From Bathynomus jamesi (Eukaryota; Arthropoda; Malacostraca; Isopoda; Cirolanidae): a stretch of 64,000 nucleotides of DNA. Shown here in pieces: positions 22,598 through 33,021 of the stretch. The DNA lies in assembly GCA_023014485.1 (NCBI GenBank), contig JAJOZX010002716.1, positions 420,001 through 484,000 of the forward strand, in the 5' to 3' direction. Position 1 is the first letter of the stretch. Each line of letters starts with the position of its first letter. The position numbers and the translations under genes were made by a program. Below the pieces are notes generated by a model that was given only the letters and a program-made list of their open reading frames with translations, was not told the origin of the DNA and searched no databases.

Positions 22598-23990
22598 CAG
22601 TGCCCGCGAAAAGTATCCGATCACCCTTGAAATTTGTATTTTTTACATAAAAAACAATGTTTAAATGTATACTAACCTTATATTAGTATTTTGTCATCTG
22701 TCCTTTGGTTTGGATGACTTGTTCTAGACGTTTTGGCATGGATTTAATCAAGTTTTGACAAACTTCCACTGATATTTCCTTGCACCATACCTTTTTGATG
22801 GCCTCTTGTAATTTTTCGACTGAGCCAGTGTCGTGGCATTCAACCTTATTTTTTATTATTAGCCACAGATTTTCTATCGGATTGAGATCTGGACTATTAC
22901 CAGGCCAATCCAAAATATCAAATTTATTGTCAGTAATCCATTTTGTCACTATTTTGGCCCTGTGACATGGTGCACCATCATGCATGTATGTTTTTGTCCT
23001 TTGGATTGCCATTGCCATTGGAAGTTTATCCTGTAGCATTGCTAAATACCGTGCACCATTCATAGTTGTGTTCTTCGGAAGAAAATATAAGTTTCCACGC
23101 CCATAGTAACCGAAACAACCCCAAACCATCACACTTGGAGGTGTTTCATTGTCTTTAGGGTGTATTTAGGGTCCATCCTATTTGAGCCAATAGGCCGGCG
23201 AACCTTTTTTGGACAACTTCTGAATGTCAAAAATGTCGACTCATCGCTAAATAAAACCTTCTTCCAGTCATCAACAGTCCAATGAATGTATTTTTTACAA
23301 AATGCGACACGTTTTTTACGCATTTTTTCATTAATGAACGGTTTCTTAGCAGCATGGCGAGATGGTAATCCGAGTTCTTTTTGGAGCCGCTCCTGGATAG
23401 TTCGTTCAGAAACACCAGATAACAAATTATTCATATTAAATTTTATTTCTTTCGCAGTTATTGTTGGGTTTTTCAATACTAAACGTTTCATAAGTTTGTC
23501 TGTTCGCGAATTTGTTTTTCTCGGTCTGCCAGATCGTTTTTTAGGGACTGGCGTGGTTAGGCCACCATTGTTCTTAGCCCGTGAAACCCATAAATTAACG
23601 GTACTTTGGGATATGTTTAATTCCTTAGCTATCTGTCTCTGTGATTTCCCACATGCATGCAAAGCAACAATAGCACCTCGACAATCACTCTTAAGTTGTT
23701 TTTTAGCACACATTATATATAAATTTTATTTACACCACTTTCTGTAAAAAAAAAAAAATATCAAGAAATTTACACAAACAGTGAAATCTGACAAATTTGA
23801 GACACAGCCACCCGCAACGAAGGCTACCAGAACACTAATTTGAAAATGCGTTGGATAGCTCTCATATCAGCGAGCAACCTCAAAGTTACCAGATGTCGCT
23901 AGAACAAATAGAAAGTGAATTACGTGTCTCTGAATATCAAGGGAAAATATTGTATTTTCTTGAGTGATCGGATACTTTTCGCGGGCACTG
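22598..23990 (-). mobile_element. Tc1-like transposon (Tc1-b), 1393 bp, complete ends
   Basis: Inverted termini: CAGTGCCCGCGAAAAGTATC at 22598 and its complement ending at 23990. TA duplications lie at 22596-22597 and 23991-23992. The transposase occupies most of the minus strand. Both length and termini are complete for Tc1. Confidence 0.95.
22683..23713 (-). pseudogene. Tc1 transposase (DD34E) with a single frameshift
   Basis: It starts MCAKKQLKSDCRG at 23713. A first helix-turn-helix (KSQRQIAKELNISQSTVNLW) and a GRPRKTN hook precede a second HTH region. The triad is VLFSDEST, YMHDGAPCH and NPIENLW, with 34 residues between second Asp and Glu. One single-base deletion near 23130, just before the MVWGCFGYYG block, splits the frame into 194 + 149 residues. 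The end, KGQMTKY, is a normal Tc1 C-terminus. It is otherwise full length and only recently inactivated. Confidence 0.95.
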
Positions 23991-23992
23991 TA

Positions 23993-25731
23993 ACTTGGCA
24001 ATTACTTAATGAACAAATGTTAAGGAGAGTTAAAGAGTCTTATCGTTACCCGGAATTCCTCAGCTCGGTGGCTTGAAGGTTGGTCCTCCTAGCCCCCTGG
24101 GTGTCCAGGGGGCTGTTTGGAATTCATCTAGAGATATCTTGGATTGAGGCCCTCTCGTGGGCGTCGATAGGATCGTTCGACGGGTGTTAATCTCCATCTT
24201 GTTCCTGGTTTAGTGGAGAACAATGAATCCGTTGTCGTGGTCGTTCAGTCAAGGGAATTGGCTTGAGCATTTGGACTTAGGGGTCCATTGAAGGAGCATC
24301 TGCTTCAAGTCTTGTAGCAGTTCATGTTGTAGGACTTCGGCGATGTGGTCGAAGTTGATACACCCACAGTGTCTGACAGAGTTGAATGTAGTTTAGCGAA
24401 TCCTATTTGCTTCTTCCGATAAGAGGGTGGAAAGCGTCCCTGCAAAAGAGACACCACAAAACAATCCATTCCCCCTTGATATGCAAGTAAAGTTATTAAA
24501 ATTTTTTTTTTCTTTGAACTTAAAACTTTTATTCACTTATTGTGGGAAAACTTATGCTTCAATTCTTTTTATTTAACTGTTAATTAAATTTCAAGCAAGT
24601 TTAATTTATATATATACACACCTCTAAAAATTTTAACACGCAACTCTCTCCTGCATCAACCTCTTTTAAAGAATTATGAACTGATCAAATTAATTTTTTG
24701 CAAACAAACTAACGGCGAAACTCGTTTTATTGTCTCTCTATAAAATATATTAATTAATTCATGTAAATATTTCCACATCCTGTTTCCGGTGAGAACTGGT
24801 TTACTTAATGACATTGAAAAATATGTTAACTTCTTTGATTGTCCTGTTTAGTGATTTAGATTCTTTTTGCAAATAACTAAAATACATTTTTTTATTATTT
24901 AAATAATTCATTTTACAACTTTACGTCACATCCTATTTATGTAAAAAGGTTTTTACATTTAAAATATCTATCTTCTCTTGGTAACGGAGAATTTATATGT
25001 GTATATATTGTAATGAGAAGAATGTTGCCTCCATTCTTAATTCAGGGGTTCGAGCTTTATCGACCTGTCTATTTATGAAGAAATTCAGGGGGAAACCTTT
25101 TATTCTCTCTTTAACAGTTATCTCTCCTAATAATTATTAATCGGGTGAATGCATAATTCTAAAAGTATGAAATTATACAAACATAAAATTAGGCTTTTAA
25201 AGTTATATTTGTAATTAATATCAATTAAATTCTTATCAGATAAGTTTGGAGGAAGTTTATGTACTTTAACTCGTTCCAGCTTTATAATAATGGGGTGAAG
25301 GAAGACTTCCTGGTTCGTTTCCGAATTTAAAAGTGGGTGAATAGGGAGAAATATTTTGGATTTAATTATAAAAATTTGGTGAGAAAAATTTAATACCGGA
25401 ATGGATTCTTTGTTGGGTACTTTATGCTGCCAGGGTTGCCCACCTGTTACGTCCGGTTCCTTTTTCCTGAAAAGAAATGTCAACCTTCTGTTCTTCGTCC
25501 GCTATTCAAAGCTTCAAAGGATGGGGAAGTTTTGCCTGCGCTGCCGTTCTCGATCTTGTGGTCCTTTTGGAGATGTTTTCTGCTCGCTCGTGGGGATGGC
25601 CTCATGCACTCTTCTTTGCCACTGTTTCCTGTCTCTGAGGTTTCTTGCTTAACCCCACAACCAGTGACACCATTAATCTATGGTGTCTTGGAGTTTCTTG
25701 CTTAACCCCACATGGTTTGACACCATTAAAC
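23993..25731. other. Possible LINE B 5' UTR, then unannotated sequence
   Basis: 23993-24480 is moderately GC-rich and may be the LINE B upstream region displaced by Tc1-b; this is unproven. A short hairpin lies at 24091-24114 (AGCCCCCTGG...). 24480-25400 is AT-rich with nothing recognised. 25420-25700 has overlapping open frames on + without any domain. A 40-bp unit (GTTTCTTGCTTAACCCCACA) is duplicated at 25645 and 25692. Confidence 0.4.
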
Positions 25732-26424
25732 TGTTGTATGTTTCGGTCTGTTTTGGTTTCGCTGGCAGAAGTAACCACTTACAACAGATTATACTCTCAA
25801 TGCTGTTGACCTGAAAAAGTAGTCGCTATGTCTTACCTCCTCAGGTGTGCTCAGGGGAGTGCGAATTAAAGGCTCGCGGAGGATAAGAAAACGTTTGACA
25901 AAGTTTTTCTTTTACTTTACTTGAATTAGAGTGTTATTATAGTTGAAAAATTACATTTATCAAGTAATTTTTGGTTCGACTTTAAATCAGTTACTTTACT
26001 ACTCAGATATAATTTATCCCAAGACTTCTTAACGCGACTCGAGCCCTCTCTCAAACCTGGAGGCTAACCTGGCGTATTCAATCTAATGTTGTCTATTTCC
26101 TTCTCCTCTAAACGGATTTGGGCCTTCGCTGCCCCGATCCGGAGATCCGCGTCTAACCGCCGCATGCAGAAATCTGATTTGAGGGCGTGGAGCGCCTTTT
26201 ATACTAAAAAAAAACGGAACCTCCTCCGTGTCAGTCACGCGAGGGGGTGACGTCATTAGCACGAGGTGCCTACTTTATAGCTCTTTGTTGTACCTCACTT
26301 TGCGTGTGACTTTTTATTTGAAAGGAAGTACTAAAAGGATAATATTTTAGATTTCAAATGCGGCGTATCCGTGAACAGCTAATCTCTTTTCTCGTTTTAG
26401 GAACGTATTTAGGTGCATAATGTA
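25732..26424 (+). repeat. Dispersed repeat A, copy 2 (longer)
   Basis: Starts TGTTGTATGTTTCGG and ends in GTGCATAATGTAC like copy 1 at 2695. It contains about 190 bp (roughly 25907-26090) absent from copy 1. The two copies share the TATA-like and GTGACGT words. Confidence 0.7.
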
Positions 26425-26564
26425 CGTCAATTCTATAAAATTAAATAAACCCTTTGTTAGCATGCGTCGGGGCCATGAACTTGACTTGGAATTTTACAGC
26501 ATCGGGCGTTGTCTGGTTTAAATAAAATAAAGCGTTTCTTGTGAACTGGAAATGGAGGGAGATA

Positions 26565-26611
<47 letters not shown>

Positions 26612-27011
26612 TATAGGGTGAGCCAAAAGTCAGGAAATATAGGAACTATGCTTTTCAGTGCAATTATATTATACTCGTACATATATATTTGCATTGAAAA
26701 GCATAGTTCCTATGTTTGCTGACCTTGCAAAGGATAAGTATGAAAAGTTTACTGTTCGTTTAGAAAAATTTAACCTAACAATATTAGTTTAACTCCAATA
26801 TACTCGTATAATGTAAAGCATCAAAGAATTTCAGGAAAATAAAACAAGTTAAAATGCAAAAGTTTTCAAACATTTATTTACAAAATTATTTAATACTTTC
26901 TGTGTCCACCTTGGGCATGAGGAACTAAAAATTTTTATCAGTAGTTGGCTATTTATTGTTTGGAGACTGTTGGCAATTCTGAATTCTAGAATTTTCTCCG
27001 TGAATCTTCAT
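26425..27011. repeat. (TA)n, hairpin and Tc1-c terminal fragment
   Basis: (TA)n at 26567-26615. From 26616 the sequence reads GGGTGAGCCAAAAGTCAGG, a transposon-like end. A hairpin lies at 26638-26716 (ATAGGAACTATGCTTTTCA and complement). 26740-26925 is the reverse complement of the 3' part of Tc1-c (35200-35390). Confidence 0.65.
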
Positions 27012-27290
27012 AGAAAATTGTACAGTTACCCACATATGTAATGTTCCTCGTCTCACAGGCGACCCCGTACATGTGGCAACGCCGCAGTATTAGTCAAGGT
27101 ACCCCAACTGGAGGTAGAGGGTGGACAACCGAGTCCAGCAACATATAACACAGACATATATATCTAAAGGATAATTGAATGTGCATTCATTGAAATACAG
27201 GTAATTATATTGTAATGTTTGTGTTCATAAAGATAAACAACTTATATGATCGTATACGGCGTTGAACTCCATGTAGTTTACTAGTCTTAT
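27012..27290 (+). repeat. Dispersed repeat B, copy 2 (most complete)
   Basis: Runs from TTGTACAGTTACCCACATATG to ...CTCCATGTAGTTTACTAGTC. It serves as the reference for the split copy at 32935-34205 and the truncated ones at 3209 and 50845. Confidence 0.75.
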
Positions 27291-27800
27291 ACACTAATAA
27301 GGTTTCATTATGATTACTGCACGTCTATATGAACAGCTACCACGATACAACTTCTTTTATACTAGTGTATTTGAACTAAAAATAGACTTTACACAAACAA
27401 CTACAATTACATTACAATAGTTTATAACGTTTAGAGATTAGCTAGTCGAGAGAATGTAAATCTAGGGACAACTTATTATGCTTACCCATTTTTTGTGAAT
27501 GTAAAATATAGATTTTGTTTTGTCATGAAAATTTAAAAATTTCAAGTAATCAGTAAGGGAATCACTTAAATTTGTCCGATGCCAATGCCCAAAAATTGGT
27601 CGATTCTGCCAATGCCGATGAATCAGTACACCACTAGTTTTTATTGATTTTGCTAATTTTGAGGACCAGCTAATGACTCATAAATGTTGTTTATCCTCTC
27701 ATGTAATCGTAAGTTTCTTTAAAAATATCACCTTATTTGTTAAACTTTAATAAAAAAATGTCTCATCTTCTATTTTTTTTTACAGATAAGACTCCAAATA
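27291..27800. other. Repeat C fragments and a hAT-like terminal word; no gene
   Basis: 27305-27420 repeats the segment found at 7148 and 17600 (reversed). Near 27585-27640, GCCAATGCCGATGAATCAG...ACCAC resembles a decayed hAT terminus. 27640-27800 pairs with 7519-7740. Confidence 0.45.
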
Positions 27801-28070
27801 ATGGTTCCAAATAAAGAAATTTCATACAAGAATAGGTTGAAAATTATTGTTCTCCATAAAGAAAGCAACACTTAAAGACAAATAGCTGCTAAAGCTGGAG
27901 TATCATTGTCTACTGTTTCCAAAACACTTTCTCACCACTCACAAACTGGGGATGTGAAGAACAAAACAGGTTCAGGATGGAAGCGAAAAACATCTATAAA
28001 AGATGATGAGTATATGATAATGATGAGCAAGCGAAATAAAAGAAGACCAGTGAGTAGGGAAAAGGAATGA
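27801..28070 (+). pseudogene. Tc1-like transposase N-terminal HTH domain, truncated
   Basis: Starts MVPNKEISYKNRLKIIVLHK at 27801. One in-frame TAA follows HKESNT. The recognition-helix region RQIAAKAGVSLSTVSKTL and a basic GSGWKRKTS hook come next, ending at TGA 28068-28070. No catalytic domain follows. Its reverse-orientation twin is at 7251-7518. Confidence 0.75.
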
Positions 28071-28552
28071 GGGAGTGTGGAGGTTGGTTGTGTAATGTCT
28101 ATTTTTGATTCAAATTCACTAGTATCTAAAAAGTTGTATTGTGATAGCTGTTCATATAGACTTTCAGTAACCATAATGGAACCTTATCTATACTGAATTG
28201 CCTGCGAACTTTCTTTGTTGTTATGGCCGGCCAAACCACTGGCCAGATTTGGATGAGACTTGGGGTATAGGGGTAACTGATGCCAGAGAAGAACATAGGC
28301 TATGTGGCGTTGGCCTCTGATGTCATCTGAGGCCGCTGGAGGCCTCTGTATTCCGGAGTGGTTGGAAGATAGTGACATAAAATGGGCGGGGCCCTAGCAT
28401 ATATATGTATAAGAACATAGGCTATGTGGTGTCGGCCTCCAAGGTCATATATATAAAGCTATGTGGCGTTGGCCTCCCAGGTCATATAATATATATATAT
28501 ATGTGTGTATGTATATATCGAAACCTACGGTAAAATTATTGAATGCCCAGTA
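28071..28552 (-). repeat. Repeat C, copy 2
   Basis: Reverse complement of roughly 6750-7240, including the GCCACATAGCCTA-type units and (TA)n blocks. Its right edge is the insertion site of the 4.1 kb transposon. Confidence 0.65.
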
Positions 28553-28712
28553 GGGCATATCATACTCTGGGTTCAGGGTTGAAATTTTCGAAAAACAAAG
28601 TGGCTAATATGTATTCCTATGTAAAAGTTAATTCTAAGATGGGTTTATTAATTGCAACTTTTCGAAAAATCTCATTTTCATGGTCAAAATCGCGATTTTC
28701 TGATTTGAAGGC
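28553..28712 (+). repeat. Left terminal inverted repeat of the 4.1 kb transposon
   Basis: Pairs with 32528-32686. Tip GGGCATATCATACT; inner block TGGCTAATATGTATTCCTAT at about 28600. A separate 17-bp palindrome, GGCTGCGTAACGCAGCC, follows at 28710. Confidence 0.85.
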
Positions 28713-29078
28713 TGCGTAACGCAGCCTCAGGGCACCCAAACCAAAGCGCGCAGCTGTTCTACATATGATTTAGTCTACTGTAAAAGCTGCTTTTCTGACC
28801 TCATCCTTGCTTTCTTGCGTGTTTCAACACCTCTGGGTGCTGAAAAAATGTTTAGATTTCACGCAAAACTTAAGAATTTTAAGTTTTTCTTCAAAGAATG
28901 GGCGCGCCTCACCAGCTCTACTCTGATCGAGTAGCGGGAGACTTGCCACCTCCACGTGTAGGTTTACACGCCTGTTCTTCCTGGATCCCTGAAAAGCGTG
29001 GCCTCATAAGATCTTATATTATGATCTTATGAGAACTTTCAGCTCTTATGAGCACTAACGATGGCTTCAGCCTCTTCA

Positions 29079-31542
29079 TCAGCCACTCAAACCTGAAAAG
29101 CTCTTAAGTATGTCCTGCTTTGATCTGAACATTGGGGGCGTTTCTCGATGGTCTATCCTGGCTCTCACCCACCCATCTCTCCTCTCGTGACCGTACACAG
29201 CTTGGGAAGCAGTTGAAACTTCTTGTACAGCTCTCTTGCAGGACTGGGTATGAACAGAGAAAGCATCCACTTTGAGTGGAGTTTTCCTGAGATCCTCGAG
29301 CTCAGTCAAGGTCATCTTGCAGGTGAAAATAGGCTCGTAAATATTCTCTGATTCCCACTTGATGAGATCCTCAGGTGAAGTGGCTTGCAGATTGACTTTG
29401 GGATTTTTATGGGGCCTCACTGTCGTATCACCAAAGTCTCTTCCTTCTCTGATCTTCTCTATCTGGCTCACAGCAAAAGCTCTCTGATGTTCATCCTCAC
29501 TGCACAGGAATGAAGCCAGGATGTTTTCTGGATGTGCGTGGTAAGCTCCTTTATTACTGCAGCAGAGATGAAGTTCCTGACCTCGGTAGTCTGGTTCCTC
29601 AGCAGCCTCAGGCTTGAAAAAACGTGTGCAGGACCAAATTTGAGGTGGTGCTTCACTTTGATGTCGTAGTACATTTTGAAGTAGAAGTTAAGGCAGAACT
29701 TCACAAGGACCTCGAGCCTCCTCAACACCTCCCCCCTCAGTCCATGCTCCCTCATCCACAACAGCAAGATGGCCTGTGCAGTAGTGAGCCACCTGGATTG
29801 GATTGGTTCAGAGGTCCGCACTTGAGACCAGCCAACTGTGGACTGAGACTTCCAGATTTGATGGCTTTGATCAGAAGATAGCAGTTGTGCTGCTCTGTGG
29901 AGAGAGATTTGACTATCTCTACTGGCAGCTCCATGATATCTTCAGCTCCTTCCACTGGTTTGAAGTTGAAGTTGACCTCAACTTCATTCACTTTCTCAAG
30001 AAGTTTTCCAATAGGCCCACTGAAGCCTGACCGGGGAGTTACAGGGCCGTCCAGCTTGATGATTAAGTGCCTCAGGGGGAGCTCGTTCACATGGAGCTGA
30101 CAGATCATCCAGTGGCACTTGCGACCCAGCATCTTCTCCAATAGGGCTATGGCGCCTCCAGACCACCCCGTGTTGGTGTTGGTAGAGTCTCCTCCAATCA
30201 TTACAAGGCTCTCGTCAGCTCCGTGATCCAGAAGCCATTCATGCAGGCCCTGAGCGATCTTATGAGTAGGCTTTTCTCCTTCCTCAGGTTCCTCGGGAGT
30301 GAAATGGAAGAGGTACTTTCCTTGAGACTCCCACGTGATAGTGTAATGCTCCTCGATCACTTTGCCAGGATGAAATCTCCCTGTCACTTCGTCATATTTC
30401 AACACCTTTGTGTTCCTATCCTGCTTGCCATCAAAGAATATCCCAGAGATCTTCTCCTCCTCTGACCTCTGCGTGAGAGCTTCAACTGATGAGGCCACTA
30501 CTTCCTCCTTGGCCCTCCAGACTTTCATGCCATCTATGGCCAAGTAAGCCTTGTCTTTGGGAAGATGACCGGCCTTGATGAGGTCGTTTAGGAAGCCAGT
30601 AGCAACTGCAGCTGCCGGAACATTTGACACCCTGTACCTCAAAGCTGCTGAAGCTGTCCCTTGGATCTTCATGTAGTTTCGTGTAGCAGAAGTTGGAGTT
30701 TCGGCAGGTACTTCAGCGGGAACGTCCATAGGAGCTTCAATAGCCTCAGCATTGCCAGAGGCTTCTTTTGCAGCTTCTTCCAAGTTTGGTTCTTCGTCCT
30801 CCTCAAAGTCTTTCATGAGAAGCTCCTCATTAGTAGCCTCCTCTTTCTTCTTCCTCTTCACAGCAGAAGCTTCTTCAGCCTCCTTCCTTTTCGCTGCTTT
30901 GATCTGTCTTCTGCTGTCTTCGAAGTCTACAGAAGACATCTGGATTCCTGAAGCTTCGGAAGTCTTCACTCTCTGGTAGTACAGCCACTGAAAGTCCAGT
31001 TTAGGAATCTTCACCTCCAAAGGACAGTTACAGTTCACATGGGCCTTGAGGGAGCATCCTCAGCATCCACTCCTCTCTGAGCCGCACAAGAAGATCTGAT
31101 GCTTGCAAACGCAGACTTCACAGAGTTTATCCAGATCAGCCATCCTCTTCTCCTGGGTAGCAGACTTAACTCTCCCGTTCACAACGTCTGTCATCTCCTT
31201 CCCTTTCAACAAGATCTTATATGAGAACGATTTTTCCGTGATTGTCACAGACGGGGAGAACTTTACATTCGACTTCCTCCACTGAGTCATCACGAGTGAA
31301 GCCAGCTCGTCAGTCATCTCTCGGATAGGGTATTTAGACCTTTGGATGTCATGAATGAGGAACTTTTCCTCCTGCAGACGAATCCCTCTCTGAAGAACGG
31401 CTCTCCAAGTCGGCACCTCGCTGGGAATGAACTCCTTCCCCGGGCCCACAACATCCGAGAGCTTTGAACCTGACATTTTCCTGGTTTTGGGGGCAGATTC
31501 GGCCATCACGTCTAGTCGGTGCTTATTCTCGCTCTTGTCCAA
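29079..31542 (-). pseudogene. Transposase-like protein of the 4.1 kb TIR element, ~790 codons, broken
   Basis: Starts MDKSENKHRL at 31542. A Cys-rich patch (CEVCVCKH...CGSE, then CNCPLEVKIP) spans an in-frame TGA at 31060-31062. A long Lys/Glu/Ala-rich linker (about 30930-30690) follows. The core has ISGIFFDGKQDRNTK and VMIGGDSTNTNTGW, each with an Asp in an RNase-H-like strand context. HWMICQLHVNELPLRHL and NQSRWLTTAQA come next, and a C-terminal HTQSCKRAVQEVSTASQAV helix near 29240. A 5-bp duplication at 29794-29803 and an indel near 29548 shift the frame. The 62.3-64 kb gene shares this motif order. GC content is far above the flanks. The role as the element's transposase is inferred from position and motif order. 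Confidence 0.75.
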
Positions 31543-31627
31543 TCTGTAACAAATTCATATCAGTATGTTTAGTGTTCTTTCGCCATAAATATAGACAAGG
31601 AATATAATTTTTGGTTATAATCAGGGT

Positions 31628-31740
31628 TGCCAACCGGCATTTTTAATTACCAAATTAACCTAAATTTGGTAATGAATATTTATTTTGGTAATAGAAAACT
31701 GAATTTGGCATTGCAAATTTAATTTAAAATTCGTAATAAT
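31628..31740. mobile_element. Decayed hAT-like terminus
   Basis: CAGGGTTGCCAACCGG is a typical hAT end. It is followed by repeated AATTTGGTAAT-type sub-terminal words. No matching opposite end was seen, so this is a fragment. Confidence 0.45.
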
Positions 31741-31934
31741 GGTGTAACATAAGCTTAACCCTTTGTCATTCAGTACCATTTAATTTTAGCGTAGGTTCAT
31801 TTTTTTACTTGAAATATGCATAGGAGGTATATATAAGCATTTTTAGCAATCTTTTTTTGTAAGAACATTTCTAAATGAAATAATTTATGTGTTCATTAGT
31901 CAACAAAGGTCTAATAAGGTAATTAGTGGGTGGT

Positions 31935-31942
31935 AGTTAGTA

Positions 31943-32012
<70 letters not shown>
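31935..32012. repeat. Compound (CT)n(TA)n microsatellite
   Basis: Same composition and internal TTCT break as 2607-2694. Confidence 0.9.
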
Positions 32013-32013
<1 letters not shown>

Positions 32014-32527
32014 AACAGTACATAAAAACAATCGTAATGAAAAATTCATTTCATGTATCCAGTTGGACACACGTTTCATCGTAGACAGAAATTTACCCAA
32101 TGAAATCTTTGTGTCCATTTCGAAACGAACTTTGAATAGTCTTTTCTTCACAGTTATTAAAAATATTACTTAAACAAAGTAAACAGGGAGCTTCCTTAAT
32201 ACTTCTAGATTGAAATTATAGTCAAAACAAATATAATAATGGTGATTAAACTTAGGGAAATTACCAAAAACACTTACCGAAAAAAATGGCTTCCACTCAC
32301 TTCTACTTCACAATTATAACTAGCGTAATTGCTCAGAGTCATCTATTGAGAGAATGTTGAACTTCTCCTTCTGCGTCCAAATGGTTACAAAGATTCAAAT
32401 GGAGTAGATTTTTTTTCTTATGTATGTATGTATTAAACCTGTGTAAGAGTTAAGCAAAGTTAATGTGTCTAAATGGCAACAAATTACGACAAAGGGTTAA
32501 AAATATGAGGTTGTGTTCAATTGAATA

Positions 32528-32686
32528 TTCGGTATTTCAACATAGAACAGAAAACCACAATTTTGAACATGATAACGCGATTTTTGGGAAAAGTCGCAGA
32601 AAAGAAACCCCTCTTAGAATTAAATTTTACATAAAAATACATATTAGCCAGAGTGAAATTCGGACTCGGAAAAGTATGATATGCCC
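32528..32686 (-). repeat. Right terminal inverted repeat of the 4.1 kb transposon
   Basis: Reverse complement aligns with 28553-28712. It is followed by TA and then the minisatellite-like word ATGCCCAGTTAGGTCAATTG. Confidence 0.85.
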
Positions 32687-32706
32687 TAATGCCCAGTTAG
32701 GTCAAT

Positions 32707-32803
32707 TGTACGCCCTTGACGATTGTTTAGGTTAAGTCGTGATATTTTCGTTAAAACTAAAGAAAATAACACGATTTAACCTAAACAATCGTCAAGGGCA
32801 TAC
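32707..32803. repeat. Fold-back palindrome
   Basis: The arms, about 40 bp, run from GCCCTTGACGATTGTTTAGG through GTGATATTTTCGTTA to the complementary CCTAAACAATCGTCAAGGGC. It is the same dispersed hairpin as 14201-14274. Confidence 0.85.
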
Positions 32804-32814
32804 AATTAACCTAA

Positions 32815-32925
32815 CCGAGCATTCAATTAACCTAACCGGGCATTTACTTACTCTAATCGGGCATTCAGTCGACCTTAGCGGGCATTAAATTAACCTAACT
32901 GGGCATTTAATTAACCTAACCAATA
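32815..32925 (+). repeat. 21-bp minisatellite, about five units
   Basis: Unit CGGGCATTYAATTAACCTAAC, with substitutions. Related units lie on both flanks of the 4.1 kb transposon (28535-28550 and 32688-32706), implying the transposon landed inside this array. Confidence 0.8.
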
Positions 32926-32934
32926 CAAGACGAG

Positions 32935-33021
32935 TAAACTACAAGGAGTTCAAGGCTGTTCATGATCATATTAAATGTTAATCTTTATGAACACAGACAT
33001 TACATTATATTTACCTGTATG
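32935..33021 (-). repeat. Repeat B, reversed copy, distal part
   Basis: Matches the right end of copy 2 (27205-27290) in reverse. Interrupted at 33022 by the hAT element and resumed at 34005. Confidence 0.8.

Larger units (their letters stand above)
28553..32686 (-). mobile_element. Unclassified TIR DNA transposon, 4.1 kb, ~160 bp inverted termini
   Basis: The left end 28553-28712 and the reverse complement of 32528-32686 align over their whole length. GGGCATATCATACT is identical at both tips. A second strong block, TGGCTAATATGTATT..., differs at few positions. TA flanks both tips (28551-28552 and 32687-32688). The interior carries one GC-rich minus-strand gene (29079-31542) that resembles an RNase-H-fold transposase family, plus a decayed hAT-like end at 31628 and a microsatellite at 31940. 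I cannot place it in a named superfamily from the sequence alone. Confidence 0.8.

Noticed and set aside
25401..25705. Two overlapping plus-strand frames in a GC-richer stretch
   Set aside because: They encode no recognisable motif and overlap in different frames. They may be part of a decayed element, but a gene is not supported.
29624..30979. Plus-strand frames opposite the large GC-rich gene
   Set aside because: Antisense shadows of the minus-strand reading frame, created by its balanced GC composition.
31060..31062. Selenocysteine codon in a Cys-rich motif
   Set aside because: No evidence of a SECIS-like element, the gene has two further frame breaks, and the family is transposase-like. 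A plain nonsense mutation is simpler.
32815..32925. CRISPR-like regularly spaced repeats
   Set aside because: It is a contiguous 21-bp minisatellite with no spacers in a eukaryotic genome.
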